This document shows positions 46,576 to 55,325 of a DNA stretch of 64,000 nt, piece after piece; position 1 is the first letter of the stretch; every line of letters starts with the position of its first letter. Source of the DNA: Streptomyces avermitilis MA-4680 = NBRC 14893 (GTDB taxonomy: Bacteria; Actinomycetota; Actinomycetes; Streptomycetales; Streptomycetaceae); assembly GCF_000009765.2 (NCBI RefSeq), contig NC_003155.5:5022001-5086000 (forward strand), read 5' to 3'. The translations under genes were made by a program, and so were the position numbers. Below the pieces are notes generated by a model. It was not told the DNA's origin, searched no databases, and saw nothing but the letters and a program-made list of their open reading frames with translations.

Positions 46576-46917
46576 TCGACGCCCGTACGCGCCCCAGTCG
46601 GGCCACAGAAGCCCGCACACCCGCCCGCACACCCGCACGCCCGATCGCGTGCGTCCGCGCGCCTCCGTGAACGTACGCCCCCCAGACGTACGCTCCTTTA
46701 GCGCAGATCAGCAGGACGCAACAAGGACTGCGGCGTGTGACGGGAGTCACCGCATAAGTTTTGGAAAGTGCGGAACTTACACCTCACCTACAACAGGTCA
46801 ATTTAATATGTGCAATTGCACCGCCCTCCGGGGTGTCCCCACAACAGATCCGACACCCCTCCCCAGACTCCGACAAGCCCGCTCACAGGACGTCCTGCCA
46901 GTCCGTCATCAGGGCAC
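46576..46917. other. Gene-free gap with an AT-rich island
   Basis: 342 bp without a supported gene between the CxxC gene and the bldC terminator. 46603-46660 is a CACCCGCACG low-complexity run. 46750-46817 is markedly AT-rich for this genome, with an AAGTT...AACTT inverted repeat, GTGACGGGAGTCAC at 46737-46750 and AATTTAATATGTGCAATTGC. It could hold an sRNA promoter or a nucleoid-protein site. Confidence 0.4.
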
Positions 46918-46955
46918 AAAAAAAATCGCGCTGGACCCGGCGGAGTCCAGCGCGA
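46918..46955 (-). terminator. Terminator of bldC
   Basis: A perfect 11-bp stem, TCGCGCTGGAC (46926-46936) pairing with GTCCAGCGCGA (46945-46955). The minus-strand tail is TTTTTTTT, rare in Streptomyces. It lies about 140 bp beyond the bldC stop, so the mRNA has a long 3' end. Confidence 0.92.
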
Positions 46956-47092
46956 TCGACGACGCACCCTTGTCGCTTGTGTAACTGGGTCGGGCGTGGG
47001 CCCTGTTGGGGCAGAACCCGCGTCGCTTGGAGCTTTGGTCGGGCGTCGCACCAGGTTGGGGGACCTGGTGAAATGCCCCGTTATTCAGTTGT

Positions 47093-47299
47093 TCAGGCCT
47101 CGCTGCGCTGCTGCGGGATGCCCGCGAGCAGTGCGCGGACCTCTGCTTCGCGGTAGCGGCGGTGCCCGCCGAGCGTGCGGATCGAAGTGAGCTTTCCGGC
47201 CTTCGCCCACCGCGTGACCGTCTTGGGGTCGACACGGAACATGGTGGCGACCTCAGCCGGGGTCAGCAGCGGCTCGGCATCAGGGGTGCGAGCGGTCAT
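47093..47299 (-). CDS. bldC: Developmental regulator BldC
   Basis: A 68-residue MerR-like DNA-binding protein without an effector domain: LLTPAEVATMFRVDPKTVTRWAKAGKL (HTH) and IRTLGGHRRYREAEVRALL (wing). It appears identical to the S. coelicolor protein as I recall it. BldC binds direct repeats in a head-to-tail, cooperative way and controls entry into aerial growth. ATG 47299 follows GGAGG at six bases. It has a long upstream gap with palindromic elements and a strong terminator downstream. Confidence 0.97.
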   Translation of the reverse strand: MTARTPDAEPLLTPAEVATMFRVDPKTVTRWAKAGKLTSIRTLGGHRRYREAEVRALLAGIPQQRSEA

Positions 47300-47899
47300 G
47301 AGCGGCCTCCTCGGGAGAACCGAACCTTCTCGGTTCTTTCCTCTAAATTCTGCACCTTGACCCGCGTTGCCCGAAATGGCGGACGCGAGTCGAGTCGGTT
47401 ATAGGACGAACGGCTTGTCCTCGGCACTACAACTACACCATCCGTCCAGCCGCGTAGGCCAAACCGATGGAATTGCCCTCCCAGGTGTTCATCAGCGACG
47501 GAAGCCGATGGACCATGCCATAGCGGACAGTCACGCCACTGTGACGATCAGTCACAGGGCGATCAGGAGTCCTAAGACCCCCCATAGCGTGCAATGCTGA
47601 GATTCCACCCATAAGTAGGCAGAGGGAGCTTCCCCCGGACTCCTTGTCCTATTTTGGCATGAGGAGGGGCCTACGAGGCAAGACCCACGTAAGTGCGTTC
47701 CGTCACGCTTGGGACAAAAGCCCGGATCGGGACCTACGTCCCACCCCACCGAAACTTCGGTACGTCAACCATGGGCCAAGGGTTGCGACTTCACCATGGC
47801 TCAGAGGTCACGATTCGTAGAATTCCGGCGCACACGTCACACGCCACCCGTCACGGGCAGGCCGCACCCCGGCCGTGGGTCACACGTCACCCGCCCGGC
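47300..47899. promoter_or_regulatory. Upstream region of bldC
   Basis: No gene in 600 bp; the frames here have no homology. The region is less GC-rich than its surroundings. Three GTCAC/GTGAC pentamers at 47530, 47541 and 47551 make overlapping palindromes (separate entry). The left 100 bp include the bldC leader. The right 130 bp (47770-47899) flank the stop codon of the convergent-facing hypothetical gene, which is on the same strand as bldC. Confidence 0.5.
47530..47555. promoter_or_regulatory. Alternating GTCAC / GTGAC / GTCAC element upstream of bldC
   Basis: GTCAC at 47530-47534, GTGAC at 47541-47545 and GTCAC at 47551-47555 are 11 and 10 bp apart, one helical turn each, forming two overlapping inverted repeats. 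They lie 230-255 bp upstream of bldC. The arms resemble BldD boxes (TNAC...GTNA), and bldC is a reported BldD target, but the first spacer is 6 rather than 5 bp. Binding is inference. Confidence 0.45.
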
Positions 47900-48745
47900 T
47901 CAGTTCGCCGAGCGCCGGTCCCGTACCGACCGCCAGCGCTCCACCAGCCGGCCGTACGCCTCGCCCGCCGCGGCCCCGTCCCCGATGCGCAGCGCCTCGA
48001 TGCCCGCCGCGACGTCCGCCGCCGAGTGGTCCCCGTCGAGGTGCCCGGCCGGCAGGACATGCACGAGCCCCCCGTAGTCCAGCTCGACCAGTGAGCGCGG
48101 GTGGAACTCCTCCAGCCACCGGCCGACGTCCAGCAGACCGTCGATGAGCGGACCCTCGTCGATCGTGTCCTTGAGGGTCCTCAGGCCCCGCGCCACCCGC
48201 CGCCGCGCCTGCACCATCGGCGTCCGGTAGCGCAGCACCGGCGGCACCTCGCCCGCCCCCTTCTCGTACTTCCGCTCCTCGTCGGAGACCAGGACGAACC
48301 AGTTCAGCGGCACCTGCCAGGTCGACGTGCGGATCCACGGCCGTGCGTCGGGGTTGCGGGCCAGCCAGCGCTCGTAGTCCTGGGCGGCCTGACGGCGTAC
48401 GAGCGGCGGCAGAACCGCGTCGAGGACCGGTGCCGGAAACTCCTCCGCCAGCTCCCCCAGGGCCTGCCAGCCGCGCAGCCGGGTGCGCCAGGGGCAGACG
48501 CAGACCACGCCCTCGACGTCGAGGACGAACGCGTCACCGCTCTCGTGGACGGGCACCGGGATGGGTGGGGTGGGCAGCAGGTCGGCCAGGGACCGCCGCA
48601 GCTCGTCCTGGTAGGAGGGGCGCTCCCGACGCCGCGCGTAGCGCGCCCAGTGGCCGCGCTCCGGCTCCGGGAAGGCCGCCAGCGGCTCGTACACGCGCAG
48701 GTACGACGCGTACGGGACGATCACCGAGGACACCTTCTTGGGCAC
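47900..48745 (-). CDS. Conserved hypothetical protein
   Basis: A 281-residue soluble protein (VPKKVSSVIVPYASYLRVYEPLAAFPE). It contains a VCVCPWRTRLRGWQAL segment, PWIRTSTWQVPLNWFVLVSDEER and a helical C-terminus ending VERWRSVRDR. No catalytic motif is recognisable. Its place between bldC and vdh is the same as in S. coelicolor by memory. GTG 48745 follows GGGAGCAGG. Divergent from vdh. Function unknown. Confidence 0.75.
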   Translation of the reverse strand: MPKKVSSVIVPYASYLRVYEPLAAFPEPERGHWARYARRRERPSYQDELRRSLADLLPTPPIPVPVHESGDAFVLDVEGVVCVCPWRTRLRGWQALGELAEEFPAPVLDAVLPPLVRRQAAQDYERWLARNPDARPWIRTSTWQVPLNWFVLVSDEERKYEKGAGEVPPVLRYRTPMVQARRRVARGLRTLKDTIDEGPLIDGLLDVGRWLEEFHPRSLVELDYGGLVHVLPAGHLDGDHSAADVAAGIEALRIGDGAAAGEAYGRLVERWRSVRDRRSAN

Positions 48746-48972
48746 GCCTGCTCCCTCCCCCACGGACCCGGCACGAAACCGTCCGCTCCCTGGCCGAGGG
48801 AGCGGGAAACCGCTGCAAATCGTCCCACGTCCCGCCCGGACGTACTCCGGAGGAGGGTGATCCTGAGCACGGCGCGGTTGGCAGGCGCATACACGCTCTA
48901 CCCTCGTGCCACGAGGCCCGCCACCCGTACGGGACTCACCCCTTCAACCGCCGCTACCTGGGAGTCACCACC

Positions 48973-50058
48973 GTGACCGATGTATCCGACGGCGTCCTGC
49001 ACACCCTGTTCCGCTCGGACCAGGGGGGGCATGAGCAAGTCGTGCTCTGCCAGGACCGGGCCACTGGTCTCAAGGCCGTCATCGCCATCCACTCCACCGC
49101 CCTGGGCCCCGCCCTCGGCGGTACGCGCTTCTACCCGTACGCGAGCGAGGAGGAGGCCGTCGCCGACGCGCTGAACCTCGCGCGCGGGATGTCGTACAAG
49201 AACGCCATGGCCGGCCTCGACCACGGCGGCGGCAAGGCCGTCATCATCGGTGACCCCGAGCGGATCAAGACCGAGGAGCTGCTGCTGGCCTACGGCCGGT
49301 TCGTGGCCTCGCTCGGCGGGCGGTACGTCACCGCGTGCGACGTCGGTACGTACGTCGCCGACATGGACGTCGTGGCGCGCGAGTGCCGCTGGACGACCGG
49401 GCGCTCCCCGGAGAACGGCGGCGCGGGCGACTCCTCCGTGCTGACCGCCTTCGGTGTCTTCCAGGGCATGCGGGCCTCCGCCCAGCACCTGTGGGGCGAC
49501 CCGACGCTGCGCGGCCGCAAGGTGGGCATCGCGGGCGTCGGCAAGGTCGGCCGCCACCTGGTGCGGCACCTGCTGGACGACGGCGCGGAGGTCGTGATCA
49601 CGGACGTGCGGACCGACTCCGTACAGCGGATCCTCGACCAGCACCCGACGGGCGTCACGGCCGTCGCGGACACCGACGCGCTGATCCGGGTGGACGGGCT
49701 CGACATCTACGCCCCGTGCGCGCTCGGCGGGGCCCTGAACGACGACTCCGTCACGGTGCTCACCGCGAAGATCGTGTGCGGCGCGGCCAACAACCAGCTC
49801 GCCCACACGGGCGTCGAGAAGGACCTCGCCGACCGCGGGATCCTCTACGCGCCGGACTACGTGGTGAACGCGGGCGGGGTCATCCAGGTCGCCGACGAGC
49901 TGCACGGCTTCGACTTCGACCGGTGCAAGGCGAAGGCCGCGAAGATCTTCGACACCACGCTGGCCATATTCGCACGTGCGAAGGAAGACGGCATTCCGCC
50001 GGCCGCCGCGGCCGACCGGATTGCCGAGCAGCGCATGGCGGAGGCCCGCCGGGGCTGA
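48973..50058 (+). CDS. vdh: Valine (Glu/Leu/Phe/Val family) dehydrogenase
   Basis: A 361-residue enzyme. It oxidatively deaminates valine and other branched-chain amino acids to 2-oxo acids with NAD, feeding branched-chain acyl-CoA precursors of polyketides. N-terminal catalytic motif: ALGGTRFYPYASEEEAVADA ... MAGLDHGGGKAVI with the catalytic Lys. NAD motif GIAGVGKVGRHLVRHLL near residue 180. PDYVVNAGGVIQVADE is the family's C-terminal signature. Length matches Streptomyces Vdh (about 364 residues). GTG 48973 lies about ten bases after GGGAG. Divergent from the hypothetical gene; the promoter was not pinned down. Confidence 0.9.
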   Translation: MTDVSDGVLHTLFRSDQGGHEQVVLCQDRATGLKAVIAIHSTALGPALGGTRFYPYASEEEAVADALNLARGMSYKNAMAGLDHGGGKAVIIGDPERIKTEELLLAYGRFVASLGGRYVTACDVGTYVADMDVVARECRWTTGRSPENGGAGDSSVLTAFGVFQGMRASAQHLWGDPTLRGRKVGIAGVGKVGRHLVRHLLDDGAEVVITDVRTDSVQRILDQHPTGVTAVADTDALIRVDGLDIYAPCALGGALNDDSVTVLTAKIVCGAANNQLAHTGVEKDLADRGILYAPDYVVNAGGVIQVADELHGFDFDRCKAKAAKIFDTTLAIFARAKEDGIPPAAAADRIAEQRMAEARRG

Positions 50059-50357
50059 TCGCGGGCCGCCGGTACGCCCTTGTCAGGGACTCGCCGACGG
50101 GCGCGGGGAGAGAACTCTCACGTCGGTCGGCGGGTCGGGCGCCAAGAAGAGGTTAAAATCGCGGTTGACCAGCGGGGAAAGGGCACCTCGCGGGTTCTGG
50201 GCATCGGCACGTGCTGCGGGCGACGTACCGTATGGGCGTGGGCTCAGGTACCGTGGAAGCCCTACGGACCGGTCTCTCCACGGAGAGCCCGTTCCAGATC
50301 ATGAACGCGTGTCAAGACTCTGGGGCCGTCGAGCCCCGTATCTGAGGGGGTCGAGCC

Positions 50358-50609
50358 ATGGGGCGCGGCCGGGCAAAGGCCAAGCAGACGAAGGTCGCCC
50401 GCCAGCTGAAGTACAGCAGCGGCGGGACTGACCTCTCGCGTCTGGCCAATGAGCTGGGCGCTTCGACTTCGAGCCAGCCGCCGAACGGCGAGCCGTTCGA
50501 GGACGACGACGAAGAAGACGACCCGTACGCTCAGTACGCGGATCTTTACAACGACGACGAGGACGAGGACGACGAGTCCGGTCCCACGTCGCAACGCCGC
50601 GGCGCTTGA
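50358..50609 (+). CDS. DUF3073 family protein
   Basis: An 83-residue protein: MGRGRAKAKQTKVARQLKY, a basic N-terminus typical of DUF3073, followed by a very acidic tail (EDDDEEDDPYAQYADLYNDDEDEDDE). Soluble, conserved in actinobacteria, function unknown. GAGGGGG precedes the ATG. It sits between vdh and purM as in other streptomycetes. Followed by a terminator at 50648. Confidence 0.88.
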   Translation: MGRGRAKAKQTKVARQLKYSSGGTDLSRLANELGASTSSQPPNGEPFEDDDEEDDPYAQYADLYNDDEDEDDESGPTSQRRGA

Positions 50610-50647
50610 CCGCGCGGCCTTCGCAGTTCTCATAGCGACTGCACCTC

Positions 50648-50682
50648 ACCCGGTCCGGGGCCTCTGCGCCGGACCGGGTTTC
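50648..50682. terminator. Terminator between DUF3073 gene and purM
   Basis: An 11-bp hairpin, ACCCGGTCCGG pairing with CCGGACCGGGT around a 10-nt loop, then TTCG. It lies between convergent genes and probably serves both. Confidence 0.8.
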
Positions 50683-50756
50683 GTGCTGCCCTGCTTCGTG
50701 ACTGCTTCCTGCCTTGCTTCGCGGCGCCTTTTTCCGCCGGCGCTGCGGTTCGCGCG

Positions 50757-51851
50757 TCAGTTCGCGTACGAGCCGATGAGCGCCGCGCCCGTCTCGTGGT
50801 CGCCGCGGTCGGTGATCTCACCGGCGACCCAGGCGTTCACACCGCGGTCCGCGAGGGTGGCGAGCGCGACGTCCGTGGACTCCTCGGGGAGGATCGCGAT
50901 CATGCCGACGCCCATGTTCAGCGTCTTCTCCAGCTCCAGGCGCTCGACGTCGCCGGTCCTGCCGACCAGGTCGAAGACCGGGTCCGGGGTCCAGGTCTCG
51001 CGGTCGACGACGGCGTGCAGGCCGTCCGGGACGACCCGGGCCAGGTTGGCCGCGAGGCCGCCACCGGTGATGTGCGAGAAGGCGTGCACCTCGGTGGTGC
51101 GGGTCAGCGCCAGGCAGTCCAGCGAGTAGATCTTGGTGGGTTCCAGGAGCTCCTCGCCGAGCGTGCGGCCGAACTCCTCGATGTGCTGGTCCAGGCTCAG
51201 CTTCGCCCGCTCGAAGAGGACATGCCGGACGAGTGAGTACCCGTTCGAGTGAAGCCCGGAGGCCGCCATGGCGATCACCGCGTCACCCTTACGGATACGA
51301 TCCGCGCCGAGCAGGCGGTCGGCCTCCACGACGCCCGTACCCGCGCCCGCGACGTCGAAGTCGTCCGGACCGAGGAGGCCGGGGTGCTCGGCCGTCTCGC
51401 CGCCCACCAGGGCGCAGCCCGCGAGCACACAGCCCTCGGCGATGCCCTTCACGATGGCGGCGACACGCTCGGGGTGAACCTTGCCGACGCAGATGTAGTC
51501 GGTCATGAAGAGCGGCTCGGCGCCGCACACCACGATGTCGTCCATGACCATCGCGACGAGGTCGTGCCCGATGGTGTCGTACACACCGAGCTGCCGGGCG
51601 AGGTCCACCTTCGTGCCCACGCCGTCGGTGGCGGACGCGAGCAGCGGGCGCTCGAAGCGCTTGAGGGCGGAGGCGTCGAAGAGACCGGCGAAGCCGCCGA
51701 GGCCGCCGAGGACCTCGGGGCGCTGGGTCTTCTTCACCCACTCCTTCATCAGCTCTACGGCGCGGTCACCCGCTTCGATGTCGACGCCCGCGGACGCGTA
51801 GCTGGCACCGGTGCCAGGGGACGGAGTCCCCTGATCGAAAACAGCAGACAT
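50757..51851 (-). CDS. purM: Phosphoribosylformylglycinamidine cyclo-ligase (AIR synthetase)
   Basis: A 364-residue PurM. ATP-dependent closure of the imidazole ring, step 5 of purine synthesis. Motifs: SYASAGVDIEAGDRAVELMK, PLLASATDGVGTKVDLA, DDIVVCGAEPLFMTDYI, CALVGGETAEHPG and AFSHITGGGLAANL. Length is normal. It follows purF by 32 bp on the same strand, so the two form an operon. The next gene is convergent, with a terminator between. Confidence 0.96.
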   Translation of the reverse strand: MSAVFDQGTPSPGTGASYASAGVDIEAGDRAVELMKEWVKKTQRPEVLGGLGGFAGLFDASALKRFERPLLASATDGVGTKVDLARQLGVYDTIGHDLVAMVMDDIVVCGAEPLFMTDYICVGKVHPERVAAIVKGIAEGCVLAGCALVGGETAEHPGLLGPDDFDVAGAGTGVVEADRLLGADRIRKGDAVIAMAASGLHSNGYSLVRHVLFERAKLSLDQHIEEFGRTLGEELLEPTKIYSLDCLALTRTTEVHAFSHITGGGLAANLARVVPDGLHAVVDRETWTPDPVFDLVGRTGDVERLELEKTLNMGVGMIAILPEESTDVALATLADRGVNAWVAGEITDRGDHETGAALIGSYAN

Positions 51852-51883
51852 TGCCTGGGATCTTTCGGGTTGGTGAGGGGGCC

Positions 51884-53410
51884 TCAGGGGCGACGGATCG
51901 CGTCGGCCGCGGCCGTGGCGGCGGGACCCGCCGCCAGCTCGGTCTCCAGAAGCTGCTTGCCCAGCAGTTCGGGGTCGGGGAGATCCATCGGGTACTCGCC
52001 GTCGAAGCAGGCCCGGCAGAGGTTGGGCTTGGCGATCGTGGTCGCCTCGATCATGCCGTCGATGGAGATGTACGAGAGGGAGTCGGCGCCCAGCGAGGTA
52101 CCGATCTCCTCGATCGTCATGCCGTTGGCGATCAGCTCGGCACGGGTGGCGAAGTCGATGCCGAAGAAGCAGGGCCACTTCACGGGGGGCGAGGAAATCC
52201 GGATGTGGACTTCCGCCGCACCCGCTTCGCGGAGCATCCGCACCAGCGCGCGCTGGGTGTTGCCGCGCACGATCGAGTCGTCGACGACGACCAGGCGCTT
52301 GCCCTTGATGACTTCCTTGAGCGGGTTCAGCTTGAGGCGGATGCCGAGCTGGCGGATCGTCTGCGAGGGCTGGATGAAGGTCCGGCCGACATACGCGTTC
52401 TTCACCAGGCCGGCGCCGAACGGAATGCCGGAGGCCTCCGCGTAACCGATCGCGGCGGGGGTGCCGGACTCCGGCGTCGCTATCACCAGGTCGGCCTCGG
52501 CGGGCGCCTCCTTGGCGAGGCGACGGCCCATCTCGACCCGGCTGAGGTACACGTTGCGGCCGGCGATGTCCGTGTCGGGACGGGCCAGGTACACGTACTC
52601 GAAGACACAGCCCTTGGGCTTCGCTTCCGCGAATCGGGAGCTGCGAAGGCCGTTCTCGTCGATGGCGACGAACTCGCCCGGCTCGATCTCGCGGACGTAG
52701 CTGGCGCCGCAGATGTCGAGGGCGGCGGACTCCGAGGCGATGACCCAGCCGCGCTCGAGGCGGCCGAGGACCAACGGGCGGATGCCCTGCGGGTCGCGGG
52801 CCGCGTAGAGGGTGTGCTCGTTCATGAAGACGAGGCTGAAGGCGCCCTGGACCTGCGGGAGGACCTTGGCGGCCGCCTCCTCGATGGTCAGCGGCTGGCC
52901 CTCGTCGTCCCGCTGGCCCGCGAGGAGCGCGGTGACGAGGTCCGTGTCGTTGGTGGCCGCGACCTTCGGGGAGCGCCCGTTCTCCTTGGGGAGGTCGGCG
53001 ACCATCTCGGCGAGCTGCGCCGTGTTGACCAGGTTGCCGTTGTGCCCGAGCGCGATCGAACCGTGCGCGGTGGCGCGGAACGTCGGCTGGGCGTTCTCCC
53101 AGACGGAGGCACCGGTGGTCGAGTAGCGGGCGTGACCGACCGCGATATGACCCTGGAGCGAACCGAGAGAGGTCTCGTCGAAGACCTGGGACACGAGACC
53201 CATGTCCTTGAAGACGAGGATCTGGGAGCCATTGCTGACCGCGATACCCGCGGATTCCTGGCCCCGATGCTGGAGGGCGTAGAGCCCGAAGTAAGTGAGC
53301 TTGGCGACCTCTTCGCCCGGAGCCCAGACACCGAAGACGCCACAAGCGTCCTGGGGGCCTTTCTCACCGGGGAGCAGATCATGATTGAGTCGACCGTCAC
53401 CACGTGGCAC
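51884..53410 (-). CDS. purF: Amidophosphoribosyltransferase
   Basis: A 508-residue PurF. It commits PRPP to purine synthesis by forming 5-phosphoribosylamine from PRPP and glutamine. Class II glutaminase: the nucleophile Cys is at about residue 23 in QDACGVFGVW, so a short propeptide is removed. YALQHRGQESAGIA and ARYSTTGAS follow. The phosphoribosyltransferase loop is VVVDDSIVRGNT near residue 360. GTG 53410 lies exactly seven bases after TACACT and lacks a Shine-Dalgarno, indicating a leaderless transcript. First gene of purF-purM. Confidence 0.95.
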   Translation of the reverse strand: MPRGDGRLNHDLLPGEKGPQDACGVFGVWAPGEEVAKLTYFGLYALQHRGQESAGIAVSNGSQILVFKDMGLVSQVFDETSLGSLQGHIAVGHARYSTTGASVWENAQPTFRATAHGSIALGHNGNLVNTAQLAEMVADLPKENGRSPKVAATNDTDLVTALLAGQRDDEGQPLTIEEAAAKVLPQVQGAFSLVFMNEHTLYAARDPQGIRPLVLGRLERGWVIASESAALDICGASYVREIEPGEFVAIDENGLRSSRFAEAKPKGCVFEYVYLARPDTDIAGRNVYLSRVEMGRRLAKEAPAEADLVIATPESGTPAAIGYAEASGIPFGAGLVKNAYVGRTFIQPSQTIRQLGIRLKLNPLKEVIKGKRLVVVDDSIVRGNTQRALVRMLREAGAAEVHIRISSPPVKWPCFFGIDFATRAELIANGMTIEEIGTSLGADSLSYISIDGMIEATTIAKPNLCRACFDGEYPMDLPDPELLGKQLLETELAAGPAATAAADAIRRP

Positions 53411-53447
53411 GCCACCGAGTGTAGGCGAGATCGTGCACCGTTCCGAA
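53411..53447 (-). promoter_or_regulatory. purF promoter, leaderless
   Basis: On the minus strand TACACT (53418-53423) is seven bases before the GTG start. TTCGGA (53442-53447), 18 bp upstream, is a weak -35. +1 would fall on the start codon. Inferred. Confidence 0.55.
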
Positions 53448-53495
53448 TCCGGTGCGTTCTGCAACCAGTTGTCCGGACATCGGGGTGGACTGGGG

Positions 53496-54371
53496 TCACC
53501 TGTCGGCGATCGCTCCGATACCCTCGCCGTTTTCGCTGGTCAGCGTGATGGCGCGGTGGTCGATGCGGTAGCTCACCGTGCTGTCGAACAGCTTCAGCAG
53601 GCTTTTCTCGGTCGTCATGAGTGAGCCGGAGCACATCTGGCGGGTGGTGCGGGGGGCGCCGAGGGTGATGTGACTGCCGCGTACGGTGGCCATGGCGGAG
53701 ACGCGGTTGCAGCCGAGGCTGCCGCTGACGGTGCCGACCTCCTTGTCGCCGCGCTCCTTTTCGCCGCTCTTCTTGTCGCCGCTCTCGCTCTTCTTGGTGA
53801 AGGTGAGCCAGGCCTTGCCGTCGGCCGCCGCGGGGAGCGACTGGGCGACGTCGCCGCCGATCAGGGAGTTGACCGTCCACTTGGTGCCGTAGAGCGGGGC
53901 GTCCTTCTCCTCGGTGAGGTGGACGCGGTCGCCCTTGGCCGTGGTGAGCGTCAGCTTTCCCTGGCCGGCCTCGGCGGTGAGCGGGCCGGCGGCGAGGGCG
54001 CGGGCGAGGGTCGTCTCGAACTCCATCGGACGCTTCTCGCAGGCCATCTCGGTGCTGAGCGTTCTGCTCAGGGTGATGCGGTCGCCCTTGAAGGTCGCGG
54101 TCGAGTGGAAGCTGTTGCAGCCGTAGTTGCCCGTGGCCCGGCCGTCCTCGGCGATCTCCACATGGGCGCCGTCGGGTGCCTGGTGGGTGGTGCCGTTCAC
54201 GGTCACGCTGTCCACGGTCCAGTGGACGCCGGTGACGGACGGTTCGGTGTCCGCGCCGACGGAGCTGCTGCCCGTACCGCCGCCCTTCTCATTGCCGCAG
54301 GCCACGGCCAGCGGGAGCAGGGTCAGGGCGGTGAGGGTCAAGGCCGGGAGTGTCAGTCGCTGCCTGTACAT
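53496..54371 (-). CDS. META domain lipoprotein
   Basis: A 291-residue lipoprotein: signal peptide to lipobox AVAC (Cys 25). It contains two META/HslJ-like domains: one about 45-150 (VHWTVDSVTVNG ... GNYGCNSFHSTATFKGDRI) and one about 158-280 (GTKWTVNSLIGG ... VSGSLGCNRVSAMATVRGSHI). A charged Lys/Glu insert (SESGDKKSGEKERGDKE) interrupts the second. These domains bind or sense unknown ligands at the cell surface; some are linked to heat-shock or drug resistance. Monocistronic, between pur clusters. Function unknown. Confidence 0.85.
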   Translation of the reverse strand: MYRQRLTLPALTLTALTLLPLAVACGNEKGGGTGSSSVGADTEPSVTGVHWTVDSVTVNGTTHQAPDGAHVEIAEDGRATGNYGCNSFHSTATFKGDRITLSRTLSTEMACEKRPMEFETTLARALAAGPLTAEAGQGKLTLTTAKGDRVHLTEEKDAPLYGTKWTVNSLIGGDVAQSLPAAADGKAWLTFTKKSESGDKKSGEKERGDKEVGTVSGSLGCNRVSAMATVRGSHITLGAPRTTRQMCSGSLMTTEKSLLKLFDSTVSYRIDHRAITLTSENGEGIGAIADR

Positions 54372-54423
54372 GCCGGTTGGACGGGGCGGGTGGGGTGATT
54401 GGTTCCGCTCCGGGCGGCCACGC

Positions 54424-54536
54424 GTGCTCGGGTCAGCTTGTGGCCAGCTCGTGTCAGCTTGTGGCCGGCTCGGGTCAGCTTGTGGCCGGCTGGTGGCCGG
54501 CTCGGGTCAACTCGTGACCGGCTCGGGTCAGCTCAT
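54424..54536. repeat. Tandem repeat of about 21 bp
   Basis: GGCTCGGGTCAGCTTGTGGCC-like units repeat about five times with small variations (CAGCTCGTGTCAGCTTGTGGC, GGCTGGTGGCC, GGCTCGGGTCAACTCGTGACC). The array fills the gap and runs into the last codons of the mycothiol-type enzyme gene. A minisatellite; no function is evident. Confidence 0.85.
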
Positions 54537-55325
54537 GAGGGGGAGCAGTCCGCCCAGGTCGGCCCGCTCGCCGCTCGCGCTGACCTGGGCGTCGTCGAGC
54601 GCGGTCGTCCAGTCGAGGCGGCCTGTCGCGAGCCGGATCCAGGTGAGCGGGTCGGTCTCCACGACGTTCGGCGGGGTGCCGCGGGTGTGCCGGGGGCCTT
54701 CGACACACTGCACGACGGCGTACGGAGGGATGCGCACCTCGGTGGAGGCGCCGGGTGCCTTCACGGCCAGCGCGTCGGCGAGCAGCCGGGTGCAGGCGGC
54801 GAGGGCCTGGCGGTCGTACGGGATGTCGAGGCCGGGGACGGACCGGTTGAGGTCGTCGGTGTGGACGACGAGTTCGACGGTGCGGGTGACGAGGTAGTCG
54901 CCGAGGCTCATGGGGCCGGTGCCCGTCAGGAGCAAACGGGTGTCGGGGTGCGCGGCCAGCCGCTCGGTGAAACGCTGCTCGGTGACGGCGAGGAAGGCGT
55001 CCAGGTCCGGGTGACCGGCGGCCGGCTCGCGGCTCGTGTCGGCGATCGCTTCGGCGTTCACCGCGGTCACGAACGGCCAGTCCAGCAGCGTGACTTCCTG
55101 TTTCGGTGGCGCGGGCCTGTCGATGAACTTGTTGACGGCCTCGATGGCCATCGTGGTGTGCGCGGCCAACTCCCGCACATTCCAGTCCCCGAGGTGCGTG
55201 GGCCGCGCCAACTGCTCGTCGTCAAGGGCCCTTACGCCCTCTCGTACGTTCCCGAACTGGGCCAGTACCGCCGCCCGGATCCTGGCGGGGTCGTAGGTGC
55301 GGGTGCGCTTCTTGGCCGGGGGCAT
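54528..55325 (-). CDS. Maleylpyruvate isomerase family mycothiol-dependent enzyme
   Basis: A 265-residue protein of the DinB/MDMPI superfamily. N-terminal helix bundle with GDWNVRELAAHTTMAIEAVN and TVELVVHTDDLNRSVPG, supplying the His/Glu/Asp metal site. The C-terminal sterol-carrier-like domain follows (about 180-255). Such enzymes use mycothiol as cofactor in isomerisation or thiol transfer; the actual substrate is unknown. It is 214 bp downstream of purL on the same strand, but the purL terminator (55491) lies between, so it is probably independent. Confidence 0.85.
   Translation of the reverse strand: MPPAKKRTRTYDPARIRAAVLAQFGNVREGVRALDDEQLARPTHLGDWNVRELAAHTTMAIEAVNKFIDRPAPPKQEVTLLDWPFVTAVNAEAIADTSREPAAGHPDLDAFLAVTEQRFTERLAAHPDTRLLLTGTGPMSLGDYLVTRTVELVVHTDDLNRSVPGLDIPYDRQALAACTRLLADALAVKAPGASTEVRIPPYAVVQCVEGPRHTRGTPPNVVETDPLTWIRLATGRLDWTTALDDAQVSASGERADLGGLLPLMS

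Noticed and set aside
46649..46984. Small open frame in the gap beyond bldC
   Set aside because: No ribosome-binding site or codon bias, and it runs through the bldC terminator hairpin.
47540..47556. CRP-like site TGTGAC..GTCACA upstream of bldC
   Set aside because: The spacer is one base longer than the Crp consensus, so the pentamers were reported as an unassigned palindromic element.
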